DNA of 64,000 bases. Source: Quillaja saponaria. Its lineage: Eukaryota > Streptophyta > Magnoliopsida > Fabales > Quillajaceae. The notes under the pieces were generated by a model. The model was not told where the DNA came from. It worked only from the letters and a program-made list of their open reading frames with translations, and searched no databases. Location: positions 15,810,001 through 15,874,000 of the forward strand of contig CM055612.1 of the NCBI GenBank assembly GCA_029379385.1, read 5' to 3'. This document shows, one piece after another, positions 23,717-35,089 of the stretch. Numbering within the stretch: position 1 is the first letter of the stretch; each line of letters starts with the position of its first letter. The position numbers and the translations under genes are program-made.

Positions 23717-24110
23717 ATAGGAGAAATTAGCGCACACAACAACAGCAAAACAACAAACATAATAAACGTAACAGGTTACAGAGAACAATATTTTTGGAGA
23801 AGAAAACTTACATTAAGCGAAGATGACAAATATAAACTTGAATTTTTTATTTCAAGTGAAACAGATACAAAACTAGATTACAGGTACAAGACTCGAATAC
23901 GGGTACAAGCATACTAGTACAAAACTAGAACACAGGTACAAGCTCACTGGTACATGCTTTAAATATTCCAATGAAGATCTTAGCTTGTAAATTTCTCACT
24001 TTCACACTTATTTACAAAACATTTAAGATATTCTAAAACTTTTCTAGACAAAAATTTCTGAAGAAAAAACCTTTTCAACAACAAAGAGCAAATGTCCTTA
24101 AATAGATTCT
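23717..24110 (-). promoter_or_regulatory. Probable pararetroviral promoter and leader
   Basis: On the minus strand a TATA-like CTATTTAAGG (24096-24105) is followed by about 380 nt of non-coding leader down to the primer site. The leader has repeated GTACCTGT/GTACCAGT/GTACTAGT words (about 23880-23965). A transcription start would be expected about 30 nt downstream of the TATA box. Assignment rests on position and motif only. Confidence 0.5.
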
Positions 24111-24259
24111 AGTATTATCTTCTTTCAGATAATAATCAGCAAAGCATATTCTTGATAATAAGGCATTTTAATTTGTCTAAGCACGTGTCCTTGATGAATT
24201 GGAGTCAACCCGCTAGACTAAAAGAAAAATATTATTTTAGTAAAGTAGATCCTTTATTT

Positions 24260-25473
24260 TAATAATTTGATTTTCCTTTTCACCGAAAACTAATAGCTTT
24301 TTATAAATTGAAATCTGCTTTTTGAAAAGCAAACTTTACTTTTTCAAAAATAAATTTAGGGATGGGTCCTTTCTTCAATGAAATCTTCGGCTCCTTTGTT
24401 AAAGAAATCTTGAGAGTCTTGAAAATAAACTGTGTCATCCTGACTCATATCGGAATAGTTATCTTCCAAGATTTTTAACAACTCTTTCTGAACATCATCT
24501 TTTAAGGAAGAGGCTAATAAGCCTTTGACCATATCTACAACCTTCTTATTTTCATTTCAATAACGTTTTTTAGCAGAAGCTTGATATCTTAAAATTATTT
24601 TTAGAAATGGTTTAAATTCTCTTCAAAATTAGAAAAATTATTCCACCACTTTATTTGATACCTTCGAATTAACCATGAAACAGATTGATTAATCCTAAAA
24701 GTACAAGTAGAACAACCTTTTACTATGTATTTCCATTTTACAATCTACGGCAGCTGATAATAAGTTGTGAACATGATTATTTTGTCTTGCAGTTCTAGAG
24801 AATTATTATTCTCACAGAATATTAAATATTGATGAACATATTTTGGTAAGAATATTAGAAATAATCTCCATGAAAAATACCAGGTTTTAAACCATCATAG
24901 AAAAATATTAAGAGAAAGTTCCTCCTTAAGGATGAATATGAGAATTCAGCTATGTTTCCTTGTTTTGTTTTCGAATAAAAGCAAATTTTTCCAAGCAGCC
25001 ATATAATCGAAGTTATACATATAATCTAAATAATTATATAACCAGAAAAATATTCTTCTATCTTTTATTTGTTTCTGAGGGTATAGATAGATTCATCTTC
25101 GGACTTCATAATTATAACTTATAAGTTTTGAATAAACCCAGTCTGTCTCTGCTCTAATCTAAGACTTATGAAAAACAGATTCTGTATCTACAAGAATATT
25201 TAAATAGTATAAAGTATTATTGAGTTCTAATTCAGGTGGGAGATGATTATTGAGATAAAATAAAACTATCTCGAATGGTGCTAGATTAGCATACTTTTTT
25301 TCAATTGGCGTTACATTTTTATAAGATAGAGAAATATATGGATATTTAAAATCTTTGATATTAAAAGTAAGAGCTAATTCATAAGCCTTGTCACTTAAGA
25401 ATTTTTTGTCAAATTCCTCAATAGTAAGAATAGAGACATTTCTTTTTGCAAGTGAATTTATTTGGGAAGACAT
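24260..25473 (-). pseudogene. Region downstream of pararetroviral RNase H, unknown ORF, broken
   Basis: A 104-aa open piece (25159-25473: SSQINSLAKRNVSILTIEEF..., then FKYPYISLSYKNVTPIEKKY and ELELNNTLYYLNILVDTES) is followed by readable but frame-shifted text to about 24260. I do not recognise a domain. By position it could be the second ORF found after the polyprotein in some caulimovirids. It could also be unrelated sequence. Confidence 0.5.
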
Positions 25474-25518
25474 AACTCATTTACCCTTAAGATCCTTGCA
25501 ACTCTTCTCAGAAAATCA

Positions 25519-26685
25519 GGTAAAGAATTAGATCTCTTTTTATAAATTCTATATCAAATTCAAATATATAAATGATTCATTGTCATCTCATAAATATTTG
25601 TTTGGATACTATATTTTTAACATCTTTCCACAAAATATCCTTAACAGATTTATAATATATTCTTAATAAAAATCTTTAATTTAATAACTCAATTTCAAAT
25701 TTAGTGATACACAAAACTATTGATAATATCTTCTTTTTTAAAGTAAAATAGTTTTGTTAAGCACATTTCCAAGTTCTAAAAGTGACTAGTTGCTCTTTAT
25801 TATTAATCTTTTCTTTGAGAATTCTGTCATATCCTAACGCAGAGGCGTCTGTTTCTACAATTTTAAAAACTCTAGATGAGGTATACACAGATATGAAAGC
25901 ACTTTAACTTTTTGTTTTATTCTTTTAACTACTTCAGTGAAATCATTATTCCATTCACGAAATTTTTTTTTTAACCTGGCAAATAATAATTTTCAATCTA
26001 GGACTAAGTATTTATAGAATTCTCTTACATAATTCAAACTCCTAAAAATCTTTGTAATTATTGTTTTTCCTTTAATTCATTAGGAAATTTATCAGTAAAT
26101 TGAATCACTATATCAATAGGAATAATTGATCATTTAAAAATATTATGACCTAAAAATCGAATAGCAGTTTGAAATATTTTTACCTTTTTTGCTGAAACTG
26201 CTATTCCTGCCTTAGTGACAATATTCAAAAATATATAAAGATGTTTGAAATGTTTCTCAGTATTAGGGAAAAACACTGAAATGTCATCAATGTAGACAAT
26301 TATATATTCATGATAAGGATTGAAAATATTATTCATAATATTTTGAAATTCAGAATGAGCATTTTTCAATCTAAATGGCATGACATTCAATTCATAATAT
26401 CCAAAAGGTACTGTAAAACAGTTTTGTACATATCATTTTCTGTTATCTGAATTTGCTAGTATCTTGATTTCATATAAAATTTAAAAAATATCTTGGCAGC
26501 ATAAGGTCTATTAAGCAAATCCTTATTAGGGATCCGATATCTTATCTATCATAATGCTTTATTCAAAGCTTTGTAATTAATAACTAATCTTGAAAATCCT
26601 CTTTCTAATTCAGTAGCATTTTTCATATAGAAAGCTAAGCAACTCCATGAACTATAAATTTTTCTTCTAATCCCTTTTTCAATAA
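25519..26685 (-). pseudogene. Pararetroviral RT/RNase H, duplicate unit A
   Basis: The minus strand encodes RT motifs NVMPFRLKNAHSEFQNIMNN, the catalytic YIDD box (IIVYIDDISVFF) and FLGHNIFK (26130-26390). The upstream RT palm (ERGFSRLVINYKAL-like, about 26500-26640) and the downstream RNase H text (ETDAS-like region about 25850) are in other frames. It is a direct tandem duplicate of 26686-27864, diverged by scattered substitutions. RT/RNase H would convert pregenomic RNA to DNA; this copy is broken by stops and by frame loss between the palm blocks. Confidence 0.85.
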
Positions 26686-27864
26686 GGTAAAGAATTAGAT
26701 TCTCCTTTTATAAATTATATATCAAATTCAAATACAGAAATGATTAATTGTCATCTCGCAAATATTTGGTTGGATGTTATATTTTTAACATCTTTTAACA
26801 AAATATCCTTAATAGATTTACAATCTAATCTTAATAAGAACCTTTAATTTAATAACTTAGATTCAAACTTAGTGATACACAAAACTATTGATAATATCTT
26901 CTTTTTTGAAGTAAAATAGTTTTGTTAAGCACATTTTAAATTCTCGAAATGAATCTAACTAGTTTATCTTTATTATCAATCTTTTGTTTGAGAATTCCGT
27001 CATATCCTAACTCAGAAGCGTCTGTTTCTACAATTTTAAAAGCTCTAGATGAGGTATACACAGACATGAAAGCACTTTAACTTTTTGTTTTATTCTTTTA
27101 ACTATTTCAGTGAAATCATTATTCCACTCAGGAAATTTTTTTTTTTAATCTGGTAAATAATAATTTACAGTCTCGGACTAAGTATTTATAGAATTCTCTT
27201 ACATATTTCAAACTCTCCAAAAATCTTTGTAATTATTGTTTTTCCTTTAATTCATTAGGAAATTTGTCAGTAAATTGAATCACTATATCAATAGGAGTAA
27301 TTGATCATTTAAAAATATTATGACCTAAGAATCGAATAGCAATTTGAAATATTTTTACCTTTTTCGCTGAAACTGCTATTCTTGCCTTAGTGACAATATT
27401 CAAAAATATATGAAGATGTTTGAAATGTTTCCCAGTAGAAGGAAAAAACACTAAAACATCATCAATGTAGACAATTATATATTCATGATAAGGATTGAAA
27501 ATGACATTCATAATATTTTGAAATTTAGAATGAGCATTTTTCAATCCAAATGGCATGATATTCAATTCATAATATCCAAAAGATACTGGAAAAACAATTT
27601 TGTACATATCATTTTTTGTTATCTGAATTTGTCAGTATCCTGATTTCATATAAAATTTAGAAAATATATTGACAGCATAAGGTCTATTAAGCAAATCCTT
27701 CTTATTAGGGATCAGATATCTTATCCATCTTAATGCTTTATTCAAAGGTTTGTAATTAATAACTAATCTTGGAAATCCTCTTTCTAATTCAGTAGCATTT
27801 TCCACATAGAAAGCCAAGCAACTCCAGGGACTATAACTTTTTCTTTTAATCTCTTTTTCAATAA
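26686..27864 (-). pseudogene. Pararetroviral RT/RNase H, duplicate unit B
   Basis: RT palm pieces ERGFPRLVINYKPLNKA and NKKDLLNRPYAVNIFSKF (27632-27817) are followed by PVSFGYYELNIMPFGLKNAH, IIVYIDDVLVFF and RFLGHNIFK (27305-27607). RNase H text with an ETDASELGYDG-like block lies at about 27020, in another frame. The catalytic YIDD is intact, but a frame break separates the two palm halves. The unit length is 1167-1179 bp, and its left border (GGTAAAGAATTAGAT) also starts unit A. Confidence 0.87.
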
Positions 27865-28109
27865 TTTTTCAATTTCTTTTTTTACAGATTTCTAAATATT
27901 TAGGACCCATAGCAATAAGTCTAGCCTTAGTAGAAATCTGTTTTTCAGAGAAATCTAACTCATAAGGCAATTTATTATATGTTGTTTCCTACTCTAAAAA
28001 GCATTAAGAATTTTGGCACATATTGTTTATTCTACTTTATTATAAAAAATTTCAATTTCTTCCTTTAATTTTGAAGACTTTCTTCTTCAATTATTTAATA
28101 TTCTATCTC

Positions 28110-28532
28110 TTATTTTAGAGACATGAAAAAAATTTCTTTTCTTTTTATAGTATCTTTTATTAGATTTATTTCATAGATTCTAGGTTTTTCAACAAATTCA
28201 AATTTAATTTGTCTACCTATTATCATTGTTTTTATCCCTAATTCATCAATTCTAGATATAAGCAATAAAATATGTAGGAAATGATGTCCTAATATCACTT
28301 TTTGAGCTAGGCCTTTTACTAACACAAACAGTAGAAGAAAGCAGACCTTGTTATTGCATACTACAGCATTTAATAACTTATAGTCTATTATTAGTTTATT
28401 TCCATCGGCTGCATGAAATATTTGAGTAGTCTTTTGAAAGTACTTTGAGGGCACTAATCTTTCATTAATATAATTCAGATTTACTTCTGAATCTATTAAA
28501 GCTATTAATTGAAAACTAAATTCATTGTTCAC
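28110..28532 (-). pseudogene. Pararetroviral aspartic protease
   Basis: A 140-aa open piece contains IALIDSEVNLNYI at its start; caulimovirid proteases have D-S/T-G here, so the active-site Gly is Glu in this copy. VILGHHFL further on corresponds to the conserved GxxFL region of retropepsins. It lies between the coat protein and RT as expected. The enzyme would process the polyprotein. Confidence 0.75.
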
Positions 28533-28674
28533 TACATTGTTACTTTAGTGAATCATTTTTAGGCTATTACTAGCTCTATAGCATAAACTCATCATTCTGG
28601 ATCATTTAAGATGTTAACAGATCCTTCATTAGATTTTCTTGTATAATTATACCTTTTCCTTTATTTTCAGGTTC

Positions 28675-29238
28675 TTACTCTTTTATTTCTTTAGATAATT
28701 CCCATAAAAGATCTTGAAACTGATCTTTAGTAGACTCTTCTAAAACAGAGACTCTTTGTTTTAAAGTCTTTAATTCTTCTTTTATTTTATTTATCTCTAC
28801 TTTTAAATTAGCTATTGTTAATTCTTTAGAATAAGTATTGACCTTTTTTACTCTTTCGATAATATACTTAAAAGAATAAAAATTATTTTTTATATTTCCT
28901 TTAATTCCTGAGCTCTTACTCATTGAAAACAATTGCATATAGTTTTCTAGTTGTATCTTTCTTTCTTTGGAGTCTTGAATTTTATTAATTAAGTCTAAAA
29001 TCAGATTTTCTTTTTTAGAAAGGACATTAAGACTAAGATTATTTAATCCTATAGATTTAAGGATACACTCGTCACAGTCATTGTGAGAACAACATTTATA
29101 TTTTTTAGAATTATCTGACTCATAACTAGACTCTTCTTCTGAATTATCTAGACTTGAGTCTGATTTAGATTGTTTTATTAGAAAAGCATTCATTTCTTCT
29201 ATTTTCTCATCAAAGTCTTCTAACAGGATTTGACACAA
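28675..29238 (-). pseudogene. Coiled-coil/Cys-rich region between coat protein and protease
   Basis: The 187-aa open piece has an acidic Ser-rich start (LDNSEEESSYESDNSKK) and a small Cys/His cluster (CCSHNDCDECIL). A heptad-like Leu/Ile/Lys/Glu coiled coil follows (IANLKVEINKIKEELKTLKQ, then VSVLEES). It follows the zinc-finger region, so it is probably the C-terminal part of the coat or a virion-associated segment of the polyprotein. It is one of the longest undamaged stretches of the virus. Confidence 0.6.
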
Positions 29239-29239
29239 G

Positions 29240-30830
29240 GATTTTTTAATCTTTCATTTATTTGAAAAGCATTTATCTTCTTCTTGATTCTACAATTATT
29301 TCGGAAATGACATGATTTTCTATATTTGTAACAAATAGGAACTTTTTTATAATTAAAGTACTTAGTTACAGGTTTTTTACTGGATTCATAGTAACCTGAT
29401 TTTTGCTTTTCATTCTTTTTATAATATTTTCTTTTATAAGGCTTACTAAAGAATTTCTTCTGAAATTTATAAGTCTTTTTAGACTGATTAAGTTGGCTTC
29501 TTGTGGGATATCAATTGTTCCCTGAAATTTCCTATGGCTCTTTTTCCGCTCAATTTATCTTTATCAATTTGACATTTTAATCTAATATCGTTACATAATG
29601 ATATTCCTTCAAATACTACCTCTGATGCTAACTCACCATAAGTGTAGCTATTATAAGCTATTTTGTCTGCAAATAAAATTGGTAGACCGGTTAACAATTT
29701 TTCTTTCCAAAAATCAGTTGGCTATCATGCATCTGATAGACTTTGGATAAAAAGAAATCTTTGTACCATTGAAAATAGGACAAATCTGGACATCTAAGAT
29801 TTATTAACTATTTGTGGTATTTATCCAGTCTAAGCATATTAGCTCCTACAAAATAATTTATTATAGTATAGATCAAGGTATTAATTATATCAGTTATAAA
29901 ATTTTCATTTTCTTGTTTCACAAAGTTCAAAATCTCTTGTTTAAAGAAAGCAGATAGATAAAAATCCCACCAACCTAAAAGTTATCCTGTAAATCCACTT
30001 ATTGTGGCTAAGACTATTTCTTTATCAGTATTTCCATTAGACCTATGTGCTACTGCATACATGAGCATGAGTTTAATGGTTTGAAGAATTTGATATTTTG
30101 TCAAACCATCTATGTTCCATTTAAGAATAGACTTACTATCAAACTGGACCCTGTCTTGAATTGCATTATTCTCGTACTGAATGTCTAAAAGAGAATGTTT
30201 AGGATAGTACATTTTAGATAATGTGGTAGGCATCGTTTTATTCCAGTAAAGTTTATTAACTCATAGATGTGAGTTTCTTTTAGATTTTTCTATATTTTGA
30301 CTCTACATATTGACACTTTTCTTTTCTGGTAGGTTTAATTTTTGTAACCCATTTACTAATTCATCTACAAAGTTTTTATCATTAACTTTGGATTCTTTTA
30401 TAAATTTTAAATTAATTCTGGAGGCGGCTTTATTATTATAGGATCTATTTTTGAGATTTTTTTACAAGAAGACCCTGTCGTTTGTGCAACTATCTGTTGA
30501 GAAGATGTTTCTTGAATTTGTATAATTATTTTGGTTGAAAATTTCAACAACGGCACTTGAAGTAGAAGTTCCTTTTGGAATAGGTAAATAAGGATTAGCT
30601 ATAATTTCTGCTTTAAATTTTTTAATAGAAAGGGACGACTCTAGTGAGCAAATTGTAGAAACGTTTTTCCTTTCTCTTGTGAAGAAATTTTGATAAGCAG
30701 TTTCTAACACATTCAAAAATTGAGAATTCTCAAAATTAGGCCAATCTTTTTTATGATACCTAAAAGCTCTTTCTAACCAATTAAAGAATCTTGATTTTTT
30801 ATGGAATATTTTCATATACTGTTTGTGCAT
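29240..30830 (-). pseudogene. Pararetroviral coat protein with degenerate CCHC zinc finger
   Basis: Open pieces at 30462-30830 (HKQYMKIFHKKSRFFNWLER..., PYLPIPKGTSTSSAVVEIF), 29982-30233 (KMYYPKHSLLDIQYENNAIQ) and 29488-29697 (LTGLPILFADKIAYNSY) follow in order. A basic Lys-rich tail and a nucleic-acid-binding finger follow, CYKYRKSCHFRNNC at about 29285-29340. The finger fits C-x2-C-x4-H-x4-C except that Tyr replaces the second Cys. Several frames must be changed to read through. Role in the family: virion shell and RNA binding. Confidence 0.8.
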
Positions 30831-31002
30831 AGAAATCTAATCATTTCTTTCATTTTCACTAAAAATTGTGTAGAACTATTTATGTTTATTAGTGAAAAGA
30901 TGAAGAGATTCTTTAGAGGTAACATGCAAAGTTGTTTCCCATCTCTGAAAGGATTGGAGAATTATCTCTAAAGGATGCCTTTAACCCTCGCTCAGAATGT
31001 GT

Positions 31003-31500
31003 TTATACTTGATATTGAGGGTGACTTACCTGGTCTTTTGATTTTATTTTTCCTTCTATTACCTTCTTTCTTTCTTTTTCTGATGTGAGAATAGAAGTAG
31101 ACATCCTTTTAAACGATTCACCTAGGTTTAACCTAATCTTTCTATTTGAAGAAAATTTTGTCTCTAGATCACCATCAATGAACTCAATTATTGATTCTAA
31201 GTCTCTAGTTTCTATTTTTTTGGGGGGAATTTCTTGAGGCTTGATTCTATACATCTTAATAAGGAATCCGAGAACTTATTATGTCTAGTATCCCTAACAA
31301 ATATAAGGGTTGAAGTGTTTAATCCAAATCTAGCTAAGGGTTTTAATGCAACTTGAACCATTTATATGTGAAGATACGTAAATTTCTTTTTGCGTTCTTC
31401 TATTAGTTTAGAAGAAAATAATTTAAAAGTGTCTTGGCCTTCTTTTAAAGTAATAGATTCTTCCATAGTCTTAATTATGTAGTCTTGTTTCAAATTGAAA
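31003..31500 (-). pseudogene. Pararetroviral movement protein (30K superfamily), N-terminal part
   Basis: From about 31480 the minus strand gives TMEESITLKEGQDTFKLFSS..., then a segment with VQVALKPLARFGLNTSTLIF and RDTRHNKFSDSLL. A frame change is followed by IESIIEFIDGDLETKF-like text (31003-31254). The IKPL...GLNTS...RD.RH..F.DSLLG pattern is characteristic of caulimovirid movement proteins, which carry virus through plasmodesmata. Only the N-terminal half is readable and it is frame-broken. Confidence 0.78.
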
Positions 31501-31790
31501 TTTTCTTTCTTATAAATTTGTTATCAGAAGTATAAGAAAAATTCCAATTTTGTAATTCCTCTTCTATATTTTCTAGTAAAATAATTTCTCTATTATTTTT
31601 AGATAGATTATCCAAAATAGAACCAGAAGAGTTGACAGAATTAAAAAATCTTCTTAAAACCAGCCATTAAAACTTCGAGTCAAAGAATAAACTGTCAAAG
31701 GACTTATACAACCCTCCATGTCCTTAACTCAATAAACTAAACGGATTCTCAAATACCTTGACTTTTCTTGCAAATCTTTCTCTCTTTTTT

Positions 31791-32265
31791 TGTCTATTTT
31801 TCCCTCTCCTTTTTTTAATCAAAATAAGTAATCAATTAGTTTCAGAGTTAACTAACACAAATCATCCTTCAAAATATAAAATAATAACCAGTTAAATCAA
31901 ACTACCCACATAAAAAGGAAATTTTATTATTTTTATTTTTATACGAAATGTACAGTTTAACTTTTAAAATAAAAGTATAAATTCATGGTGTGAAGTCAAT
32001 TAGTTCTTAATATATCCATACTTCCTATTAGGGAACAAAAATCCCTAATATTTTTATTTTTGTTTGAAGAACCAAATCTAGAAAAATGACCATAAATTTA
32101 TACACACAAAATAATAGAAAGTATAATTGAATTAGGCTTTGAATACAAACAAAAGATATGAGAAGTATCACTTACACAATCAATCTGTGAAGTGACAAGC
32201 GAACTTCAATTGCATTGTTTTCCCACCCGCTAAAAATAGTTGAAAGATTACCAAATGGTTTGTTG
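31791..32265. other. Non-coding flank of the viral insertion
   Basis: A+T-rich, no gene. A short inverted word pair TTAGGGA...TCCCTAA lies near 32030-32060. Confidence 0.45.
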
Positions 32266-33023
32266 TGATAACCCGAACTAGCTCCGAGCTCACCTAAGAG
32301 GTGGAAGAGGATCAAACTCTGAAAATGATAAAATCAGAGGAGAAAGAAAGTGAAAAATACCTTCATGCTACCATGACCTTGCTGCCCAGCTGTTGTCGAC
32401 TTCCACATCTGTGTTTTCGCCATCAATCTATCAAGGTAGAGGATGCATAAAAGAGTGGGTGTGGTGAGAGACTGAGAGCAGCAACGAGAGAGCCGCAAGA
32501 GCTTCGTGATGGAGAAAAGGAAAGCTACGCTCAAGGGGTAAAAGGGAAAGTTGCAAGAGTGAGAAAGAAAAGACAAAAGGAATAAGAAAAGAGAAAAGGA
32601 ATATAAATATAAAGAGTAAAAGAAAAGACAAAAGGAATAAGAAAAGATAAAAAAATATAAATCTTATTTCTTTTAAAATTACAAAGTTATCGCAGACTAG
32701 TAAATGTAATGCAAATGCTCAATATAAACTTAAAACTAAAGAAAAATAAAAACTATTAAGATTTCATTTATACAAAAACATTATTTATTTAATTATTTTT
32801 GGGTCTTAAACTATATACATATACCAACAAATCAATTCACTAACTTTACATATACTTATTATAACTTTATTAAAATAATAATATTAACATCGAGCACTCA
32901 AATTAAATTATAAATTATTTATAAAAGATATAATTAATAATATTTAAGACCCAACACTTTGAATATTTTCACAAAGAGTAAATAATATTTTCACATAATT
33001 TCACTAAATTATGGGGTGTTACA
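32266..33023 (-). repeat. Solo LTR (gypsy-like)
   Basis: Plus-strand borders are TGATAACCC (32266) and GGGGTGTTACA (33023). On the minus strand this is TGTAACACCCC...GGGTTATCA, a start I associate with chromovirus (Tekay/Del-type) LTRs. Flanking pentamers TGTTG and TATTG differ at one base, consistent with a decayed 5-bp target duplication. No internal retrotransposon sequence is adjacent, so it is a solo LTR. Open frames at 32334-32631 lie inside it. Confidence 0.6.
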
Positions 33024-34429
33024 TATTGAGCTGAGAATCACCAAGACATGTCAACCAGTGTCCAAGTCCAAACTAATCAAAGGACCAATGGACATACCTT
33101 CAAAAAGTCAGGAGGTCATCAACAAAGCATCCCTCTTTCGCTACTTATCACAAAATGTGGTACCAATTTAAACCAAAAAAAAAAACATGCAGTAGACACA
33201 AGAATCTAGAAGTTGAATGATGCCAGACCTACTATTCTATACTTAACGTGAGGTGGGTTGAGGATAACCTTGACACTTTTTTGCATGCAAGCTATAATTG
33301 TAAGGAAACCACCAATGTTTCCATAGGATATGCATATAATCTCCAGCAACATAAGCTAACAATGTAAAGTATATAGGGTGGAAAAACCTGTAATGTCTAT
33401 TCCGGTCACAGTTGCCAACTTTCACCCAACTGTATGATCAAAGTCAAAATCAGGATGCCAATTTTCACACTTGCACTTTCTCACACTCACTCAACTTTTT
33501 AAAAATTTCTAAATTAAAACCATTCAAACAAAGCCACTAACTTAACCTATCAATTACATTTCCCAAAATGAAAAACCACACAAAATTTTAAACATAAACT
33601 ATCTGGTCTTCGCAGAACATATTACAAATGAATCTTACATTACAAAACAGTAAATTAAAGTCATTAGTAGCAAAGGATAGCAACAAGCATATATCTAACT
33701 AAATATTTCCAGTGTAATACCATTAAGAAAGCATCAGAGTGTGAACTCTTTCAGAGCTTGAAAAGCAGTTGGATGGTTTCGATATAAGATGGCTTGGTAT
33801 TTTCACCATAATTATTTGATATCAAAAGATGAAATGAAAGATTTGAATGCATATATTAGATGTAGGAAATCATTCTAACAGAGAGTTTACAGATATAAGA
33901 AAGTGAGAAAAGAAAAATAAGATCGCTCAAATCTAGTCAGGACAGAAATGAGAAAATTTTCTTTTAACAATAAATTGTTTCAACTTATTTCCTCAAAACC
34001 TGCAAACTATTTTCCTTCATGTAAATCATTATGGACCAAGTTCACAGATAAAATATAAATGACTAGATGAGTAACGTTAACGAGAAAATTGTGGGCAATG
34101 AAATACTCCAGAAGGAGCAATACTGAATGAAGAAGAATTTTGTTGATTTTGTAATAAATCTAAAGTTGTTTGTCTTACAATCAGCTTATTTTGAAGTTCT
34201 TTATACCATATAAAAAATGCAAAAGGTTTAAGTTAACCTGAAGCATATAAAAGCAACTACGCAATTTTGAACTTCTACGCTAGGAGAAATGTACAACTGA
34301 ACCACAAAAATGTTTGAGAACAAAAATAGGATATACCTGGACTAACAAGTACCAAAAGTTTGCAGAAGATTCTAGAACATTCAAACAAAAATGAAGGAGG
34401 TGAACTCATCGGATCTGGTGGTTGTATTT
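33024..34429. other. Non-coding, probably the interior of a degenerate CACTA element
   Basis: No recognisable protein. A 60-codon minus frame at 33243-33425 (RFFHPIYFTLLAYVAGDYMH...) has no family match that I know. It leads into the CACTA-type terminus at 35079. Confidence 0.35.
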
Positions 34430-35079
34430 GTTGCAAAGGATAGACTACGAAGGAGGTGGTTCTGGATGGAGAGGGCGGAGGATGCATGTATGATGACGGC
34501 CTTCGAATTTCAGACGCAGTCTTGGTGTTTCAATTTCTAGTTTTGGAGTTATTGATTTAGGGGTATGGAGTTTCTGGCAAAGGATGGACGTATGATGGCA
34601 GTGGGTTTGGACGGAGAGGGAAGAGGGAAGAAGAGATAGGAAAAAAAATGCCGCGGGTTAGGAATTTAACTAGAAAAAATATCTGCATCTACCAATGAAG
34701 TCACCACAAACTCAGATACAAATATATAATTTTTTTGAAAAAAAAAATAATTTTATTATCTGTATTTGTAATTTGCAAATGCATATAACTAAAAAACAAA
34801 GTTAGAAAAGTTCATAGAGAATGACACCAATAGTAGATAATTGTGTGCTAATATTAAAACCATAGACGCAGAAACATTAGAAGAATATGGCACCAAAAGT
34901 AATCATTTTTTGTGTCTGCTTTACAAATATCAACGTCTGGAATTTTACTTTTTTAGTATCTGCATCTACAAATATTCAGTCGAAGATAGTCAAATTATAG
35001 ACGAAGATAGTGATTATCTACGTCTGCATATTTTGAGTTTGCTTTAATGCAGAAGCAAATGTGGTAATTTCTTGTAGTG
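34430..35079 (-). mobile_element. CACTA terminus (right end), partner end not found
   Basis: The sequence ends GGTAATTTCTTGTAGTG at 35079, and the last 17 bases closely resemble the right end at 20392. Subterminal words ACGTCTGCAT, TAGACGCAGA, GTGTCTGC and CTGCATCTAC are of the same family as the small CACTA element. A purine-rich stretch (34440-34640) lies inside, as in the other two CACTA elements. No CACTA start was found upstream before the viral insertion. Confidence 0.6.
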
Positions 35080-35089
35080 AGAACAATAA

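Larger units (their letters stand above)
22340..31790 (-). mobile_element. Endogenous pararetrovirus (Caulimoviridae), rearranged and defective
   Basis: On the minus strand, from right to left, the order is movement protein, coat protein with zinc finger, aspartic protease, RT/RNase H (duplicated), a downstream ORF region, TATA box, leader and tRNA-Met primer site. The movement-protein 5' region then occurs again (23103-23640). This is the colinear order of a circular caulimovirid genome read for more than one unit length. The left end (22340-23101) is a coat-protein piece in inverse orientation. No LTRs or integrase are present, as expected for this family. Motif style suggests a petuvirus/florendovirus-like lineage, but that is inference. 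Every gene carries stops or deletions, so it is a fossil copy. Confidence 0.88.

Noticed and set aside
33243..33425. 60-codon minus frame with an aromatic-rich segment
   Set aside because: No recognisable family and no flanking exons; may be a captured fragment but cannot be supported.
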